Position numbers and translations under genes: made by a program
In this document: positions 35,290 to 44,746 of the stretch, piece by piece
Layout of the letters: each line of letters begins with the position of its first letter
Position numbering within the stretch: position 1 is the stretch's first letter
Assembly: GCF_002834385.1 (NCBI RefSeq)
Contig: NZ_PITQ01000003.1
Coordinates: 62,001-126,000 of the forward strand
Direction of reading: 5' to 3'
Source: Rahnella sp. AA
Lineage (GTDB): Bacteria > Pseudomonadota > Gammaproteobacteria > Enterobacterales > Enterobacteriaceae
Length of the DNA: 64,000 bases
The notes under the pieces: generated by a model
Told to the model about the DNA's origin: nothing
Database searches by the model: none
Seen by the model: the letters and a program-made list of their open reading frames with translations, nothing else

Positions 35290-36366
35290 TCAGCCTGCGA
35301 TTTCTGTTATCACGATACAGTTAGCCCCTTCTCCTCCCGCACATTGCCCCAGCAGCGTGAGCTCACCGGTTTGTGTACAGACGCGATACAGCGAAACTGT
35401 GCGGGATTTCTCCCCGCAGCTCAGCAAATACTGCCCGTCGGGCGTGAGCTGAATACTACGTGGCTGTTTCTCCGTATCTGTCTGTGCGCAGCACTCCAGC
35501 GCGCCCTCTGAATTCCGGTGATAAATCAGGATCTGCCCGGAAGTTCTTTCAGCGATATACACAAACCGTTCATCGGGTGTGACCTGAATTTCAGACGCCC
35601 AGCAAAGTTCTTTGAGCAATTGCGGGTCAGGCTGAACCGCCGCCGTGGCATTGGGACGGGGAAACCCGTCTTTCAGATGGGCCAGCGCCTGCGGGCGCGC
35701 GGACACCGTATCGCACGTCAGTTCACCCGTTTGTGCGCAGCGGTGAAATGCCGCGACGGCACCGGTGAACTCACTGATCACATACAGCCGGTCGCCCTGC
35801 CGGTTAAAGCAAAGGTGTCGAGGCCCGAAACCGGGGGCGATCGTGATACCGCCTTGCGCAACCAGCGTCTGGCCCTGCCAGCGGAAAATCTCAACCCTGC
35901 CGGTAGACAGTGAGGTCACATAAATAAACTGGCCATCCGGGGAGACCGCCGCGCAGTGTGCATGAGGGATGTCCTCCAGGGTCTGAATAAGCCGGAGATG
36001 CCCCTGTTTCAGCGCGGTAAAGTCATACACCCGCAACTGGCTGGTAGCATAGGAGACACCATAAAGATAACGCCCGTCCGGTGAAATGCTCAGATGGACC
36101 AGATTATCCGCGATACGCGTACACCTCTCATCGCGCAGATAATCAGGCTGTTGAAAAAGTGAATAGTGGATGAACGCCGGTGGCTCACCGCGCGTGTGGA
36201 TAAACAACGTTGTTTTATCCGGTGACAGCGCCATCGGCATGGCTTTATCGCCGGCAGCCTGATGACGGTAAAGCGAAAGGGAGCCATCCTGAATCAGGTA
36301 AGAATAAAGCGTTCCGTCGGTAGCATTCGAAATAACAGCAAGAAATGAAGGTGCCTGCACAGACAT
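35290..36366 (-). CDS. Lactonase, seven-bladed beta-propeller (Pgl/lactonase_7 family)
   Basis: The 358-residue protein has repeated propeller-blade sequences ending in SPDG or TPDG (LSPDKTTLFIH, SISPDGRYLYG, VSPDGQFIYVTS, VTPDERFVYIAE, LTPDGQYLLSC). This is the layout of 6-phosphogluconolactonase YbhE and related lactonases. I chose the ATG at 36366, eight bases after GGAG; a GTG at 36375 is too close to that site. It is convergent with the acid-sugar operon and could hydrolyse sugar-acid lactones. Its role with either the gluconate or the acid-sugar pathway is inference. Confidence 0.82.
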   Translation of the reverse strand: MSVQAPSFLAVISNATDGTLYSYLIQDGSLSLYRHQAAGDKAMPMALSPDKTTLFIHTRGEPPAFIHYSLFQQPDYLRDERCTRIADNLVHLSISPDGRYLYGVSYATSQLRVYDFTALKQGHLRLIQTLEDIPHAHCAAVSPDGQFIYVTSLSTGRVEIFRWQGQTLVAQGGITIAPGFGPRHLCFNRQGDRLYVISEFTGAVAAFHRCAQTGELTCDTVSARPQALAHLKDGFPRPNATAAVQPDPQLLKELCWASEIQVTPDERFVYIAERTSGQILIYHRNSEGALECCAQTDTEKQPRSIQLTPDGQYLLSCGEKSRTVSLYRVCTQTGELTLLGQCAGGEGANCIVITEIAG

Positions 36367-36390
36367 GATCTGCACTCCGGGTTAGCAATA

Positions 36391-36420
36391 AAAAAATGGC
36401 CAGAAATCCTGACCATTTTT
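36391..36420. terminator. Hairpin terminator after the alcohol dehydrogenase gene
   Basis: AAAAATGG-C-CAG pairs with CTG-A-CCATTTTT with one mismatch; T run on the minus strand. It ends the minus-strand dehydrogenase transcript. Confidence 0.7.
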
Positions 36421-36437
36421 ATCATTAATAACGCGTG

Positions 36438-37496
36438 TTATACAGCGGCCGGGGCTTCCAGTGATGCCATATCAATGACAAAACGGTAGCGGACGTCAGC
36501 CTTTTCCATACGCTCGAAAGCTTCGTTGATTTCATCCATACGGATCATCTCGCAATCCGGAAGAATGTTCTTTTCAGCACAAAAATCGAGCATTTCCTGC
36601 GTCTCGCGGATCCCACCGATTGGCGAACCGGCCACGCGACGACGGCCCAGCAGCAGCGGCACGGTATTAAACTCTTCCATCGGCCCGACCTGCCCGACCA
36701 GCACCAGCGTGCCATCCACATCCAGCAAAGACATGTACGGCGTGATGTCGTGTTTAACCGGAACGGTATCGATGATCAAATCAAAATGATCGTGTGCCTG
36801 TGCCATCGCATCGCCGTCAGCGCTGACCAGAAGACGGTTCGCGCCCAGTTCCAGTGCATCCGCCTCTTTGGCATTTGAACGGCTCAGCACGGTCACATCC
36901 GCACCCAACCCCACCGCCAGTTTAACGGCCATATGCCCCAGCCCACCGAGTCCAATCACCCCGACGCGGCTGCCCGCGCCGACATTCCAGGTTTTCAGCG
37001 GTGACCAGGTTGTGATACCCGCACACAGCAGTGGCGCTGCTTTGGAGAGATCCAAACCTTCCGGCATACGCAAACAGAATTCTTCACGCACCACTAAATG
37101 CTTGGAATATCCCCCCTGCGTGGGCTCTTTGGTAAAACGATCATAGCCCGCGTAAGTTCCGGTGTTGCCTTCACGGCACAGCTGTTCCTCACCTTTTTTA
37201 CACTGATCGCATTCCTGACAACTGTCCACCATACAACCGACAGCCACATGATCACCGACTTTGTAACGTGTTACCTGGCTCCCGGTCTGCGTGACGCGCC
37301 CGACAATTTCGTGACCCGGAACAATCGGATAGTAGCTCCAGCCCCAGTCATTTCTTGCCGTGTGCAAATCGGAATGGCAAACGCCGCAATACAGAATTTC
37401 CATTGCCACATCGTTGTCACGCAGGCCACGGCGCTCGAAGGCGTACGGGGCAAGCGGTTTTTTAGGATCGTAGGCCGCAAATCCAACAGTTTTCAT
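36438..37496 (-). CDS. Zinc-dependent alcohol/aldehyde reductase (YahK/CAD-like)
   Basis: The 352-residue protein is a medium-chain dehydrogenase of the cinnamyl-alcohol group. GVCHSDLH (about 38-45) and GHEIVG (61-66) hold the catalytic zinc ligands, a cluster of four cysteines near residues 93-107 holds the structural zinc (CQECDQCKKGEEQLC), and GLGGLGHMAVK (near 184) is the Rossmann loop. The serine after SR in VLSRSNAK suggests NADPH use, as in YahK. It probably reduces aldehydes broadly. It is a single gene with TCAGGAG as ribosome site and a terminator. Confidence 0.9.
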   Translation of the reverse strand: MKTVGFAAYDPKKPLAPYAFERRGLRDNDVAMEILYCGVCHSDLHTARNDWGWSYYPIVPGHEIVGRVTQTGSQVTRYKVGDHVAVGCMVDSCQECDQCKKGEEQLCREGNTGTYAGYDRFTKEPTQGGYSKHLVVREEFCLRMPEGLDLSKAAPLLCAGITTWSPLKTWNVGAGSRVGVIGLGGLGHMAVKLAVGLGADVTVLSRSNAKEADALELGANRLLVSADGDAMAQAHDHFDLIIDTVPVKHDITPYMSLLDVDGTLVLVGQVGPMEEFNTVPLLLGRRRVAGSPIGGIRETQEMLDFCAEKNILPDCEMIRMDEINEAFERMEKADVRYRFVIDMASLEAPAAV

Positions 37497-37602
37497 CAGT
37501 AAACTCCTGAGTCGTTAATGACCTGGTTACTATAGAATTTACCGCCGCCGGAACAAGCCACAGTTCTCTTTATTTCTTGCCTGATCCTGCCAGATACGCC
37601 GG

Positions 37603-38451
37603 TCAGGCTTTTCGCTCAGGCAACTGACTCAGCCACTGACTGCGGTACTCCGAGGGGGAACGCGCGGTACTTTTGCGAAACACGCGACAAAAGTAGTTAC
37701 TGTCCACAAAGCCACAGCTGGTCGCCACTTCTTTGATTTTCAGCTCATAGCCTTTAAGCAGCAGTTTCGCCCTTTCCAGACGGACATGATTTAAATATTC
37801 GCTGAAACCGGTATCGCCGGATTTGCGAAACAGATGTGAAAGGTAATTCGGGGTGATATGAAACCGCTTCGCGACATTTTCACGCGTCAGGGAGAGTGAA
37901 GCATTCTCTTCAATGTACTGTTTGATCATCTCAAACAGTGCACCGCTGCGGGTCAGCACCTGTGCCCGGTTGGCCAGTTGCTCCTGACAGTGGCTCAGCA
38001 GCCCCGCCACGATGCAACGCGCGGTCTGCTGATCTTCCGGGTTCGACACAATTTCATTCATGGCCTGAAGGAGGAACGACCCTACCCGCGGGCCAAGGCG
38101 TGACACGCTCTGCTTGTCTGTTCCGGTAAATTTGTCGCCGTCCCAGAACTGCAGGCTGAACCCCAGTTTTTCTTTGCTGAACAGAATACTGAGCAATATC
38201 GCGGGTTGCTGCCAGACGGTCAGGTTCCATTTCCCGCCGGGGATATAAAAGGCATCCCCCTGACGCAGCAGCCCCTTACTGGCAGAAATACTCCGGTCAT
38301 GTACCTCACCTTCCACGACAAATTCAAGGCGCGCAAAGCTGACCACGCAAGCCAGTTCAGGGGGAGGCTGGGAATTATCAGGAAACCGGACAGCCAGAGC
38401 ATCGCTGCCGGAAACCGACCGGAAAAGGGTTTCTATGACATCAGGCAGCAT
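37603..38451 (-). CDS. AraC-family regulator
   Basis: The 282-residue protein has an N-terminal cupin-like effector domain and a C-terminal double helix-turn-helix (residues about 180-275). LTRENVAKRFHITPNYLSHLFRK is the first motif and IKEVATSCGFVDSNYFCRVFRK the second, followed by SPSEYR. It lies downstream of a terminator after the PhyH gene, so it is transcribed separately. The nearest likely targets are the PhyH dioxygenase gene and itself. It resembles carbohydrate-type AraC activators; the ligand is unknown. Confidence 0.88.
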   Translation of the reverse strand: MLPDVIETLFRSVSGSDALAVRFPDNSQPPPELACVVSFARLEFVVEGEVHDRSISASKGLLRQGDAFYIPGGKWNLTVWQQPAILLSILFSKEKLGFSLQFWDGDKFTGTDKQSVSRLGPRVGSFLLQAMNEIVSNPEDQQTARCIVAGLLSHCQEQLANRAQVLTRSGALFEMIKQYIEENASLSLTRENVAKRFHITPNYLSHLFRKSGDTGFSEYLNHVRLERAKLLLKGYELKIKEVATSCGFVDSNYFCRVFRKSTARSPSEYRSQWLSQLPERKA

Positions 38452-38550
38452 AACGGTTTCTCTGTGATTTCTTTTCAGAATAACATATCCGTAACAAGTT
38501 AGGGGTTACGGAGAAACCGCAGACTGTGACCGTGCTCAACGCATTTGCAT

Positions 38551-38580
38551 AAAAAAGCCTGAACGTCGGTTCAGGCTTTT
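38551..38580 (-). terminator. Intrinsic terminator of the PhyH gene
   Basis: A 12-bp stem (38553-38564 with 38569-38580) around a four-base loop, followed by T on the minus strand. It lies 16 bp after the PhyH stop. Confidence 0.85.
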
Positions 38581-38595
38581 GGCGGTAAACGGGGT

Positions 38596-39363
38596 TCAGA
38601 GAACATCAAGCAGCCATTTCTGCGCAGGTGTCAGGCGGTTAGCCGTTTCCGGTTTCAGCCATTTACGCTGATCCTGCTGCTGCGCATCTTCGCGATCAAT
38701 ATATAAGCTGTGTAACACCCGGCGACGCGTGCCGGCATGATTATTTGTCCCGCCATGCCAGGCATGAGCGTTATAAATCATCACACTGCCTGCCGGTGCC
38801 TCAAAAATCACCTCATCAGGATGCGGTAATCCGACATCCGCCAGCACATCCTCCGGCAGTTCAGGCCGGTGATGAGTACCGGGGATGATTCGCGGCGCGC
38901 CGTTTGCGGCACTGAGATCGTCAACCGCTAAGATAGCGTTGACCAGATGCACTTTCGGGAAATCCGGACGCGGCTTTTTCCAGTCAGCATGCAGTGGCTG
39001 ATGCCCGCCACGGTGCAACGCCTCACGGCCATTTAAGCTCGAAACTTTAAATGCGCCCTGAAAAATATGGTGGCAGACAGAGAGGATCAGCGGATGCGAC
39101 CACGCTTTTTCCCAGACCGTTCCTTTGTTGATCATGTTAGCGATACGGGTGGCGGTCGCCTCCTGATGGTGCTCAACGGCAAGGTTATCGCCCTCTTTTT
39201 CCACCAGAAAATCAAACGTGGCGCGCATGTCTTCAAGCCAGTCTTTATCGATAACATCATGAATAATAATGTAACCCCGGGTTTCCAGCTCATCAGCCTG
39301 CGCCGGTGACAGCGGTTGTGTTGCGCCCAGTGCTGCAAGATATGACTCAGATGAATTATTCAT
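38596..39363 (-). CDS. Phytanoyl-CoA dioxygenase (PhyH) family Fe(II)/2-oxoglutarate oxygenase
   Basis: The 255-residue protein fits the PhyH double-stranded beta-helix. LHADW (about residue 125) gives the HxD iron-ligand pair, HAWHGG near residue 200 the distal histidine and RRRVLH the 2-oxoglutarate arginine. The N-terminal GYIIIHDVIDKDWLEDMR is also a family opening. Such enzymes hydroxylate small molecules in secondary metabolism or catabolism. It is a single gene, upstream of an AraC regulator on the same strand. The substrate is unknown. Confidence 0.85.
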   Translation of the reverse strand: MNNSSESYLAALGATQPLSPAQADELETRGYIIIHDVIDKDWLEDMRATFDFLVEKEGDNLAVEHHQEATATRIANMINKGTVWEKAWSHPLILSVCHHIFQGAFKVSSLNGREALHRGGHQPLHADWKKPRPDFPKVHLVNAILAVDDLSAANGAPRIIPGTHHRPELPEDVLADVGLPHPDEVIFEAPAGSVMIYNAHAWHGGTNNHAGTRRRVLHSLYIDREDAQQQDQRKWLKPETANRLTPAQKWLLDVL

Positions 39364-39486
39364 TTCCGACCTCTTCAGTTAACGTTTCCGTAACATGAAA
39401 GTACGGGAATTTTTATAGGAAAAAACGATGCAAATCCTACAAAAAACTGGATTTACGTGTGATCCGCAAAAAAGCGTGAAGCAGAT

Positions 39487-40404
39487 TCACTCCGGACGCG
39501 GCGTATTTTCCGGTGCAGACACCAGCAACTGCGCCTTCAGCCTGTCTTGTAAAAAATCCAGAAAAACGCGGGTCACTTCGCTGCGCTGGCGGTGCTGCGG
39601 GTAGATGGCATGCAGGCTCAGCGAACCGGGATGGAATGCATCCAGCACACGAACCAGAGCGCCATACTGCAACGCCGGGCCGACAATAAACTCCGGCAAC
39701 AAAACCAGCCCCAGGCCGGCAACCGCCGCATCACGCAGGACTTCTCCGTTGTTGCTCACAATCGGGCCGCGCACGTCAAACAGCCTGCGCCTGCCGTTAT
39801 GCTCCAGTTCCCACCCGGTCTGCCCTTCACGGCCATAGCGCAGGCAGTGGTGATGCAGCAAATCGTCGGGCGTTTCGGGGGTTCCCATACGTTGCAGATA
39901 AGCCGGGCTACAGCAAATCACGCGTTTCAGCTCACCGAGGCGGCGCGCCACCAGTGAAGAATCCGCCAGATTGCCGATACGCAGCGCAATATCAAACCCT
40001 TCACCCACCAGATCCACATACCGGTCAACCAGCTCGATCTGAAACTGAATAGCCGGATGCTGGCCGAGAAACTCGGCAATTAAAGGCGAGAGATGGCTGA
40101 TCCCAAACGACATCGGAATACTGATGCGGTACGACCCTTGCAGCGTCTGGCGTTTAGGCGATACCGCCCGCTGCGCTTCTTCAATATCATCGAGGATCCG
40201 CTGTGCGTGCTGCGCAAAGAGTTGCCCGGATTCGGTCACCGACAGTTTGCGGGTATTGCGGTTAAGCAGGCGCGCGTTTAATCCGGCCTCGAGCGCCGCC
40301 ATCCGGCGGCTGACATACTGCTTTGACAGCAGCAACTGTTCAGCCGCCGCAGTGAAGTTCCCTGCCTTTACCACCGCAACGAAAATACGCAGATCTTCTA
40401 TTTG
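39487..40404 (-). CDS. LysR-family regulator
   Basis: The 305-residue protein opens MQIEDLRIFVAVVKAGNFTA with a helix-turn-helix (AAEQLLLSKQYVSRRMAALE), then a substrate-binding domain. I chose the ATG at 40404; the longer frame from 40446 adds 14 unconserved residues. It is divergent from the pirin gene with a 159-bp shared intergenic region, so it is the likely regulator of the pirin, a common pairing in enteric bacteria. The inducer is unknown. Confidence 0.9.
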   Translation of the reverse strand, partial: QIEDLRIFVAVVKAGNFTAAAEQLLLSKQYVSRRMAALEAGLNARLLNRNTRKLSVTESGQLFAQHAQRILDDIEEAQRAVSPKRQTLQGSYRISIPMSFGISHLSPLIAEFLGQHPAIQFQIELVDRYVDLVGEGFDIALRIGNLADSSLVARRLGELKRVICCSPAYLQRMGTPETPDDLLHHHCLRYGREGQTGWELEHNGRRRLFDVRGPIVSNNGEVLRDAAVAGLGLVLLPEFIVGPALQYGALVRVLDAFHPGSLSLHAIYPQHRQRSEVTRVFLDFLQDRLKAQLLVSAPENTPRPE

Positions 40405-40563
40405 CATCCCACTCACGCCTCTGTTTTGCACCGCGATTATTGTCAACTAAAACGTGACAGTGATAGTCATTCCACCTCATTGTTGAGCCATTTAGTTTAC
40501 GTGTATTCTCTGTTCATCGGAAGCGCAAACGCACTTCCCCCCTGACACACTGAGGAGTACACC

Positions 40564-41289
40564 ATGATCGAACAACGTCTCTCTGAACAACGCGGCTTAG
40601 GTGACCACGGCTGGTTACATTCCCGTCACACCTTCTCTTTCGCTAACTACTGGGATCCAAAACAGGTCGGCTTCTCAGACCTGCTGGTGATCAACGATGA
40701 CCAGGTGGCACCGGGTCGCGGTTTCGGGGCGCACCCTCACAGCAATATGGAAATCATCTCCTATGTGCTGGAAGGCGCACTCGAACACAAAGATTCGATG
40801 GGCACGGGTTCAGTCATCGTACCGGGCGACGTTCAGCTGATGAGCGCAGGTTCCGGCGTAACGCACAGTGAGTTCAACCACTCCGGCGACGAAAACGTGC
40901 ACTTCCTGCAAATCTGGATTGTGCCATCTGAAACGGGCACCAAACCGGTCTACCAGCAGGTGTCCGTCGCAGAGGCGGATAAACGCGGACAGTTCCGCCT
41001 GATTGTTTCGCCACAGGGTACGGAAGGCTCACTGACCGTTCGTCAGGACATGAAAATTTATGCCGGTTTATTTGATGGCGCAGAACAGGCCACGTTTACG
41101 CTTGATGCCGACCGCTATGCCTACATCCACGTAGCACGCGGTAATATCAAAGTGAACGGTATTGAGTTCAGAACCGGTGACGGCGCACGTATCCGCCAGG
41201 AAGATAAACTCACCTTTACCGATGGCGAGCAGGCAGAAGTGTTGCTGTTTGACCTGCGTCCGGTCGAAGTGAATCATCCGACACGGTAA
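40564..41289 (+). CDS. Pirin-family protein (YhhW-like quercetinase)
   Basis: The 241-residue bicupin protein has the pirin metal site: HPHSNMEII (two histidines near 57 and 59) and GVTHSEFN (His about 101, Glu about 103). E. coli YhhW of this type cleaves quercetin in vitro; the role in the cell is unclear. GAGGAG lies eight bases before the ATG. It forms a divergent pair with a LysR gene and is followed by a strong hairpin. Confidence 0.9.
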   Translation: MIEQRLSEQRGLGDHGWLHSRHTFSFANYWDPKQVGFSDLLVINDDQVAPGRGFGAHPHSNMEIISYVLEGALEHKDSMGTGSVIVPGDVQLMSAGSGVTHSEFNHSGDENVHFLQIWIVPSETGTKPVYQQVSVAEADKRGQFRLIVSPQGTEGSLTVRQDMKIYAGLFDGAEQATFTLDADRYAYIHVARGNIKVNGIEFRTGDGARIRQEDKLTFTDGEQAEVLLFDLRPVEVNHPTR

Positions 41290-41303
41290 GATAAATGGCA
41301 TCA

Positions 41304-41329
41304 GCCACCTCCCCGGTTAAGGAGGTGGC
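41304..41329. terminator. Hairpin after the pirin gene
   Basis: GCCACCTCC pairs with GGAGGTGGC around an eight-base loop, 15 bp after the stop. No T run follows. Confidence 0.6.
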
Positions 41330-41390
41330 GATGTTCCATGAGGATTTTTAGAAAAATCCCCCACCTGTATTTGCAGACCGCAAATAACGG

Positions 41391-42239
41391 CTAGAGCAAT
41401 GACCAGCTATACGGGCTGTAAGCTGCAATTTTGGCATCCAGGTGATTATCTTTCGGCAACCAGACGGTGGTATTCCCCTGCGTTAAAGAGGCATAAGCAG
41501 GCGCGACCAGTATGGATGTCATGCTGCGGCCAAAAATAACCTTCCAGAGATATTGAACATAGGAATAATCAGGCCTTTCGCGGATGGCCTTCTCTTTCGT
41601 ATACTCATTTAAATACCATGAAAGCAGACCATTTCCGTCAGTTCGGGAAACAAGATGGAATTTTAAGTGATAGCTTTTCCGTTTAGTACCGCTGGCTTCT
41701 ACATCAACCGTAATTTCACCGGTATAAGGTAATTCCCCGAGGTAAGGGTGTTCAGGCCTGACATGTTTTGCCACTAAAGCACCTGACAAAGACATCTCCT
41801 TCTCCGGATTTAATGCTTTCAATGCAAATGCCATTTCACAGCCATCATTGTAGTAACGCGGTTCAAAAACCACATCTCCCTTAATAAGGTTTCCGCGCAT
41901 ACTGACAAAATTTAAAATAGATTCAGGTGGGCAAAGAGCCTTATCATTATAATGAGACGTTATCCGGATATCCGATAACGGTTTGTCGCCCGGATTCATC
42001 ACAGAAAAATTCACCGGCACGAGCAACGTATCACGCTCAGTGACCGCTGAACCCGCCGCCACATAGATGTCTACCGGCTTATCTTCATCCAGCGCATGCC
42101 CGCCATAGCTCAGCACAACCTCCGTATCGTGGACATAATCATTATACTTATCAGTGAGAAATAATCCCGCAATGGTGGTGAAAACTAAAGCCAACACCCA
42201 CTTTACCACTTTCCCGGCCTTTTTCTTATTAATCATCAC
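41391..42239 (-). CDS. Unknown protein with one N-terminal membrane segment
   Basis: I do not recognise this 282-residue protein. It has a basic start (MMINKKKAGK), one hydrophobic segment at about residues 13-30 (probable anchor or uncleaved signal), then a soluble, mostly beta-rich exported region with two cysteines. VPVNFSVMNPGDKPLSDIRI looks like an immunoglobulin-like strand pattern. It lies 49 bp downstream of another unrecognised membrane gene on the same strand. Both are richer in A and T than their neighbours, which suggests recent acquisition. Confidence 0.7.
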   Translation of the reverse strand: MMINKKKAGKVVKWVLALVFTTIAGLFLTDKYNDYVHDTEVVLSYGGHALDEDKPVDIYVAAGSAVTERDTLLVPVNFSVMNPGDKPLSDIRITSHYNDKALCPPESILNFVSMRGNLIKGDVVFEPRYYNDGCEMAFALKALNPEKEMSLSGALVAKHVRPEHPYLGELPYTGEITVDVEASGTKRKSYHLKFHLVSRTDGNGLLSWYLNEYTKEKAIRERPDYSYVQYLWKVIFGRSMTSILVAPAYASLTQGNTTVWLPKDNHLDAKIAAYSPYSWSLL

Positions 42240-42288
42240 GCCTCCTTAACGCAATCGAATAAACAGTAACAGACTGAACCTGTATATT

Positions 42289-42813
42289 TTACCGGCCTGT
42301 ACCCTTAAGCCTGACAATAGTATTTTTACAGATAAAAATCAGAATTGGGGAAAAGAAAACCACCAACAAAATCCATTCAGCATAATAATTCAGGCCAATA
42401 ATAAAATTGACATTCATTCTATCCATGACCGCTGGGAATTTAATGATGACATTGAAAAAAACATAATCCAACAGATGGAAAATAATCACACTCAGACAGT
42501 AATGCAGGATCGTACATGCTGTGAACCCAGGTAAAGATATTTTTGCCAGACTCCCGTCAAACACAAAGATGTTTTTAATTGAAAAATAATACCCTGAAAG
42601 CAACTTTCTCACCGAACTTTGCTTACTGACGAAAATAAAATAAAAAGCCAGCACTGACAGGGTCAGGTAAGTCACTGACCTCGCAACTTGCATTCCATTA
42701 AGGTAATGATAATAGATTGACAATGCGTAAATATGGTAAGCAAAAGCTGCAACTGATAACGCAGATCCCAACACTTTCAGATAGTGAATTTTCACATTCC
42801 TCCCCAGAATCAA
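42289..42813 (-). CDS. Unknown membrane protein
   Basis: The 174-residue protein has about four hydrophobic segments (near residues 10-30, 40-60, 95-120 and 145-165) and few charged residues, mostly lysine and arginine at the loops. I find no family motif. It is clearly AT-rich compared with the flanking pirin and chemoreceptor genes. It is probably co-transcribed with the unknown gene at 41391-42239, which it precedes. An accessory membrane function is all that can be said. Confidence 0.65.
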   Translation of the reverse strand: MILGRNVKIHYLKVLGSALSVAAFAYHIYALSIYYHYLNGMQVARSVTYLTLSVLAFYFIFVSKQSSVRKLLSGYYFSIKNIFVFDGSLAKISLPGFTACTILHYCLSVIIFHLLDYVFFNVIIKFPAVMDRMNVNFIIGLNYYAEWILLVVFFSPILIFICKNTIVRLKGTGR

Positions 42814-43105
42814 ATAATTCAGCTATTTCCCCGACAGACTATCAGGTCAGAACATGCATTCTTATCGGAAATTTTGAAAAAAGCTTTAGCAAAAATAGCA
42901 AGATTACACCATGGTGCGAAATGCTCATTTGTTCCCCTTCCCTGACGCAGTCACATTTAATTCCCCCCGTTTTAATTAGCTAACTAACTGATAATCCACT
43001 AAACAGCTGATAATGAAACATTTTGATGCATTTCGCGCATCAATGTTTATCGCCCGCTGGCCGTTAGTAAAGTCACTACTAAGTGAATGGATTTAAGGGG
43101 TTGGC

Positions 43106-44656
43106 ATGAGAAACATAGGATTTATGGGTAGATTACGCATTGCATTAGCCATGGCACTAGTGGGTTTGCTGGTGCTGGGAACGTGGTCGGCCTTTGAAGG
43201 CCGCAATGTGATGCTCAAAGAAAGGGAAGACGGCGTCCGCAATATGGTGCAGGCTGCGCAGGCCATCGTTGCGGACTATGCCGCGCAAGCGAGTCAGGGC
43301 GTGATGCCGCAGGCCGAAGCGCAAAAGCAGGCGCTGGCGAAACTGAAATCGATGAAGTACGGCAAAGACGGCTACATGTTTGTTTTTGACAGCAATCTGA
43401 CCTTACTGACGATCGGTAATCAGTCACTGCAAAAGCTGGAAAATCAGAGTGTGAGGGATCGCACCGATCCGAACGGGCTGCTCTATTATCAGGCGTTTCT
43501 CAAAACCGGTGAGGCGGGTGGCGGCTTTGTGAATTACGTCAGTAACCTGCCGGATACCGGCAAAACGGCGGACAAAGTCAGTTACGTCGGCAAATACCCG
43601 GCATGGGACTGGTATATCTGCTCCGGCGTCTTTCTCAACGATGTGCAGAACGTTTTCTATAAAAGCCTGATCCAATATTTCCTGATGATTTTACTGGTTG
43701 GCCTTGCGGTTTCCGCCGTGATGTTGCTCACCATGCGCACCACCCAGCGCAGCCTGGGCGGTGATCCTTTGTATGCCCGGCAGATCATCGAACAAATCGC
43801 CGACGGCAATTTAAATACGGACATCAGCCTGCGTTCCGGCGACAGCGCCAGCCTGCTGGCAATGATGGGGAAAATGCAGCAGCGCCTGGCCGAAATCGTT
43901 GGCGATGTCCGGCGCGGTGCCGATCAGATGCAACTGGCGTCGCAGGAAATCTCACAAGGTAACGATGACCTTTCCCGCCGTACCGAAGAGCAGGCTTCTT
44001 CTTTACAGGAAACCGCAGCCAGCATGGAACAGCTCACGTCAACAGTGAAACTCAATGCTGATAACGCCAGGCAGGCACGCGATCTGGCGGCGGATACGCG
44101 GGCTCTGTCGCAAAAAACCACCCAGACGGTCGATGGCACCGTCTCCACCATGCAGGGGATTAATGATCAGGTGGGTAAAATGGGTGACATTATTTCCACC
44201 ATCGAGAGCATTGCCTTTCAGACCAATATTCTTGCGCTCAATGCTGCGGTAGAAGCCGCCCGCGCGGGCGAGCAAGGGCGTGGCTTTGCCGTCGTGGCGG
44301 CTGAAGTCGGCCAGCTGGCGAAAAGCAGCGCCAGCGCGGCGAAAGAAATCAAAGCTATGATCACCCTGTCAACGGAACGGATCGCCACCGGCAGCAATAT
44401 GGTGACGCAGGTCGGTGAATCGATGCATGCCATGATGAAATCTATCGCCAATGTCTCGGATCTTATCTCTGAAATCTCTGACGCTTCCAATGAGCAGAGC
44501 AAAGGCATTCATCAGGTCAATATTGCTGTCACGCAAATGGATCAGGTGACCCAGCAGAACGCCGCGCTGGTTGAGCAAGGTGCGGCGGCAACGTCGTCAC
44601 TCAACGAGCAGGCGCAGGAACTTCAGCAGGTCGTTTCTCTGTTTAAACTGGCCTGA
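43106..44656 (+). CDS. Methyl-accepting chemotaxis protein with single-Cache sensor
   Basis: The 516-residue receptor has a first membrane segment (about 10-30), a periplasmic sCache_2 domain ([13 protein letters not shown] near 80, [12 protein letters not shown] near 167), a second membrane segment (about 188-210), a HAMP region and a signalling domain. Its hairpin tip is conserved ([35 protein letters not shown]; residues about 370-404). There is no C-terminal NWETF pentapeptide, so it depends on other receptors for CheR docking or lacks it. sCache domains usually sense small organic acids. It is a single gene with its own terminator. Confidence 0.94.
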   Translation: MRNIGFMGRLRIALAMALVGLLVLGTWSAFEGRNVMLKEREDGVRNMVQAAQAIVADYAAQASQGVMPQAEAQKQALAKLKSMKYGKDGYMFVFDSNLTLLTIGNQSLQKLENQSVRDRTDPNGLLYYQAFLKTGEAGGGFVNYVSNLPDTGKTADKVSYVGKYPAWDWYICSGVFLNDVQNVFYKSLIQYFLMILLVGLAVSAVMLLTMRTTQRSLGGDPLYARQIIEQIADGNLNTDISLRSGDSASLLAMMGKMQQRLAEIVGDVRRGADQMQLASQEISQGNDDLSRRTEEQASSLQETAASMEQLTSTVKLNADNARQARDLAADTRALSQKTTQTVDGTVSTMQGINDQVGKMGDIISTIESIAFQTNILALNAAVEAARAGEQGRGFAVVAAEVGQLAKSSASAAKEIKAMITLSTERIATGSNMVTQVGESMHAMMKSIANVSDLISEISDASNEQSKGIHQVNIAVTQMDQVTQQNAALVEQGAAATSSLNEQAQELQQVVSLFKLA

Positions 44657-44685
44657 CGGCGTCAGCCACTCAGCAACATCACGCG

Positions 44686-44712
44686 TCTGTCCCCGCCCGG
44701 GGACAGATTTTT
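44686..44712 (+). terminator. Intrinsic terminator of the chemoreceptor gene
   Basis: TCTGTCCCC pairs with GGGGACAGA around a four-base loop, then TTTTT. Confidence 0.9.
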
Positions 44713-44746
44713 CAGTGCCATCAGACCGGCTTTTTGGTTGCAGGAT

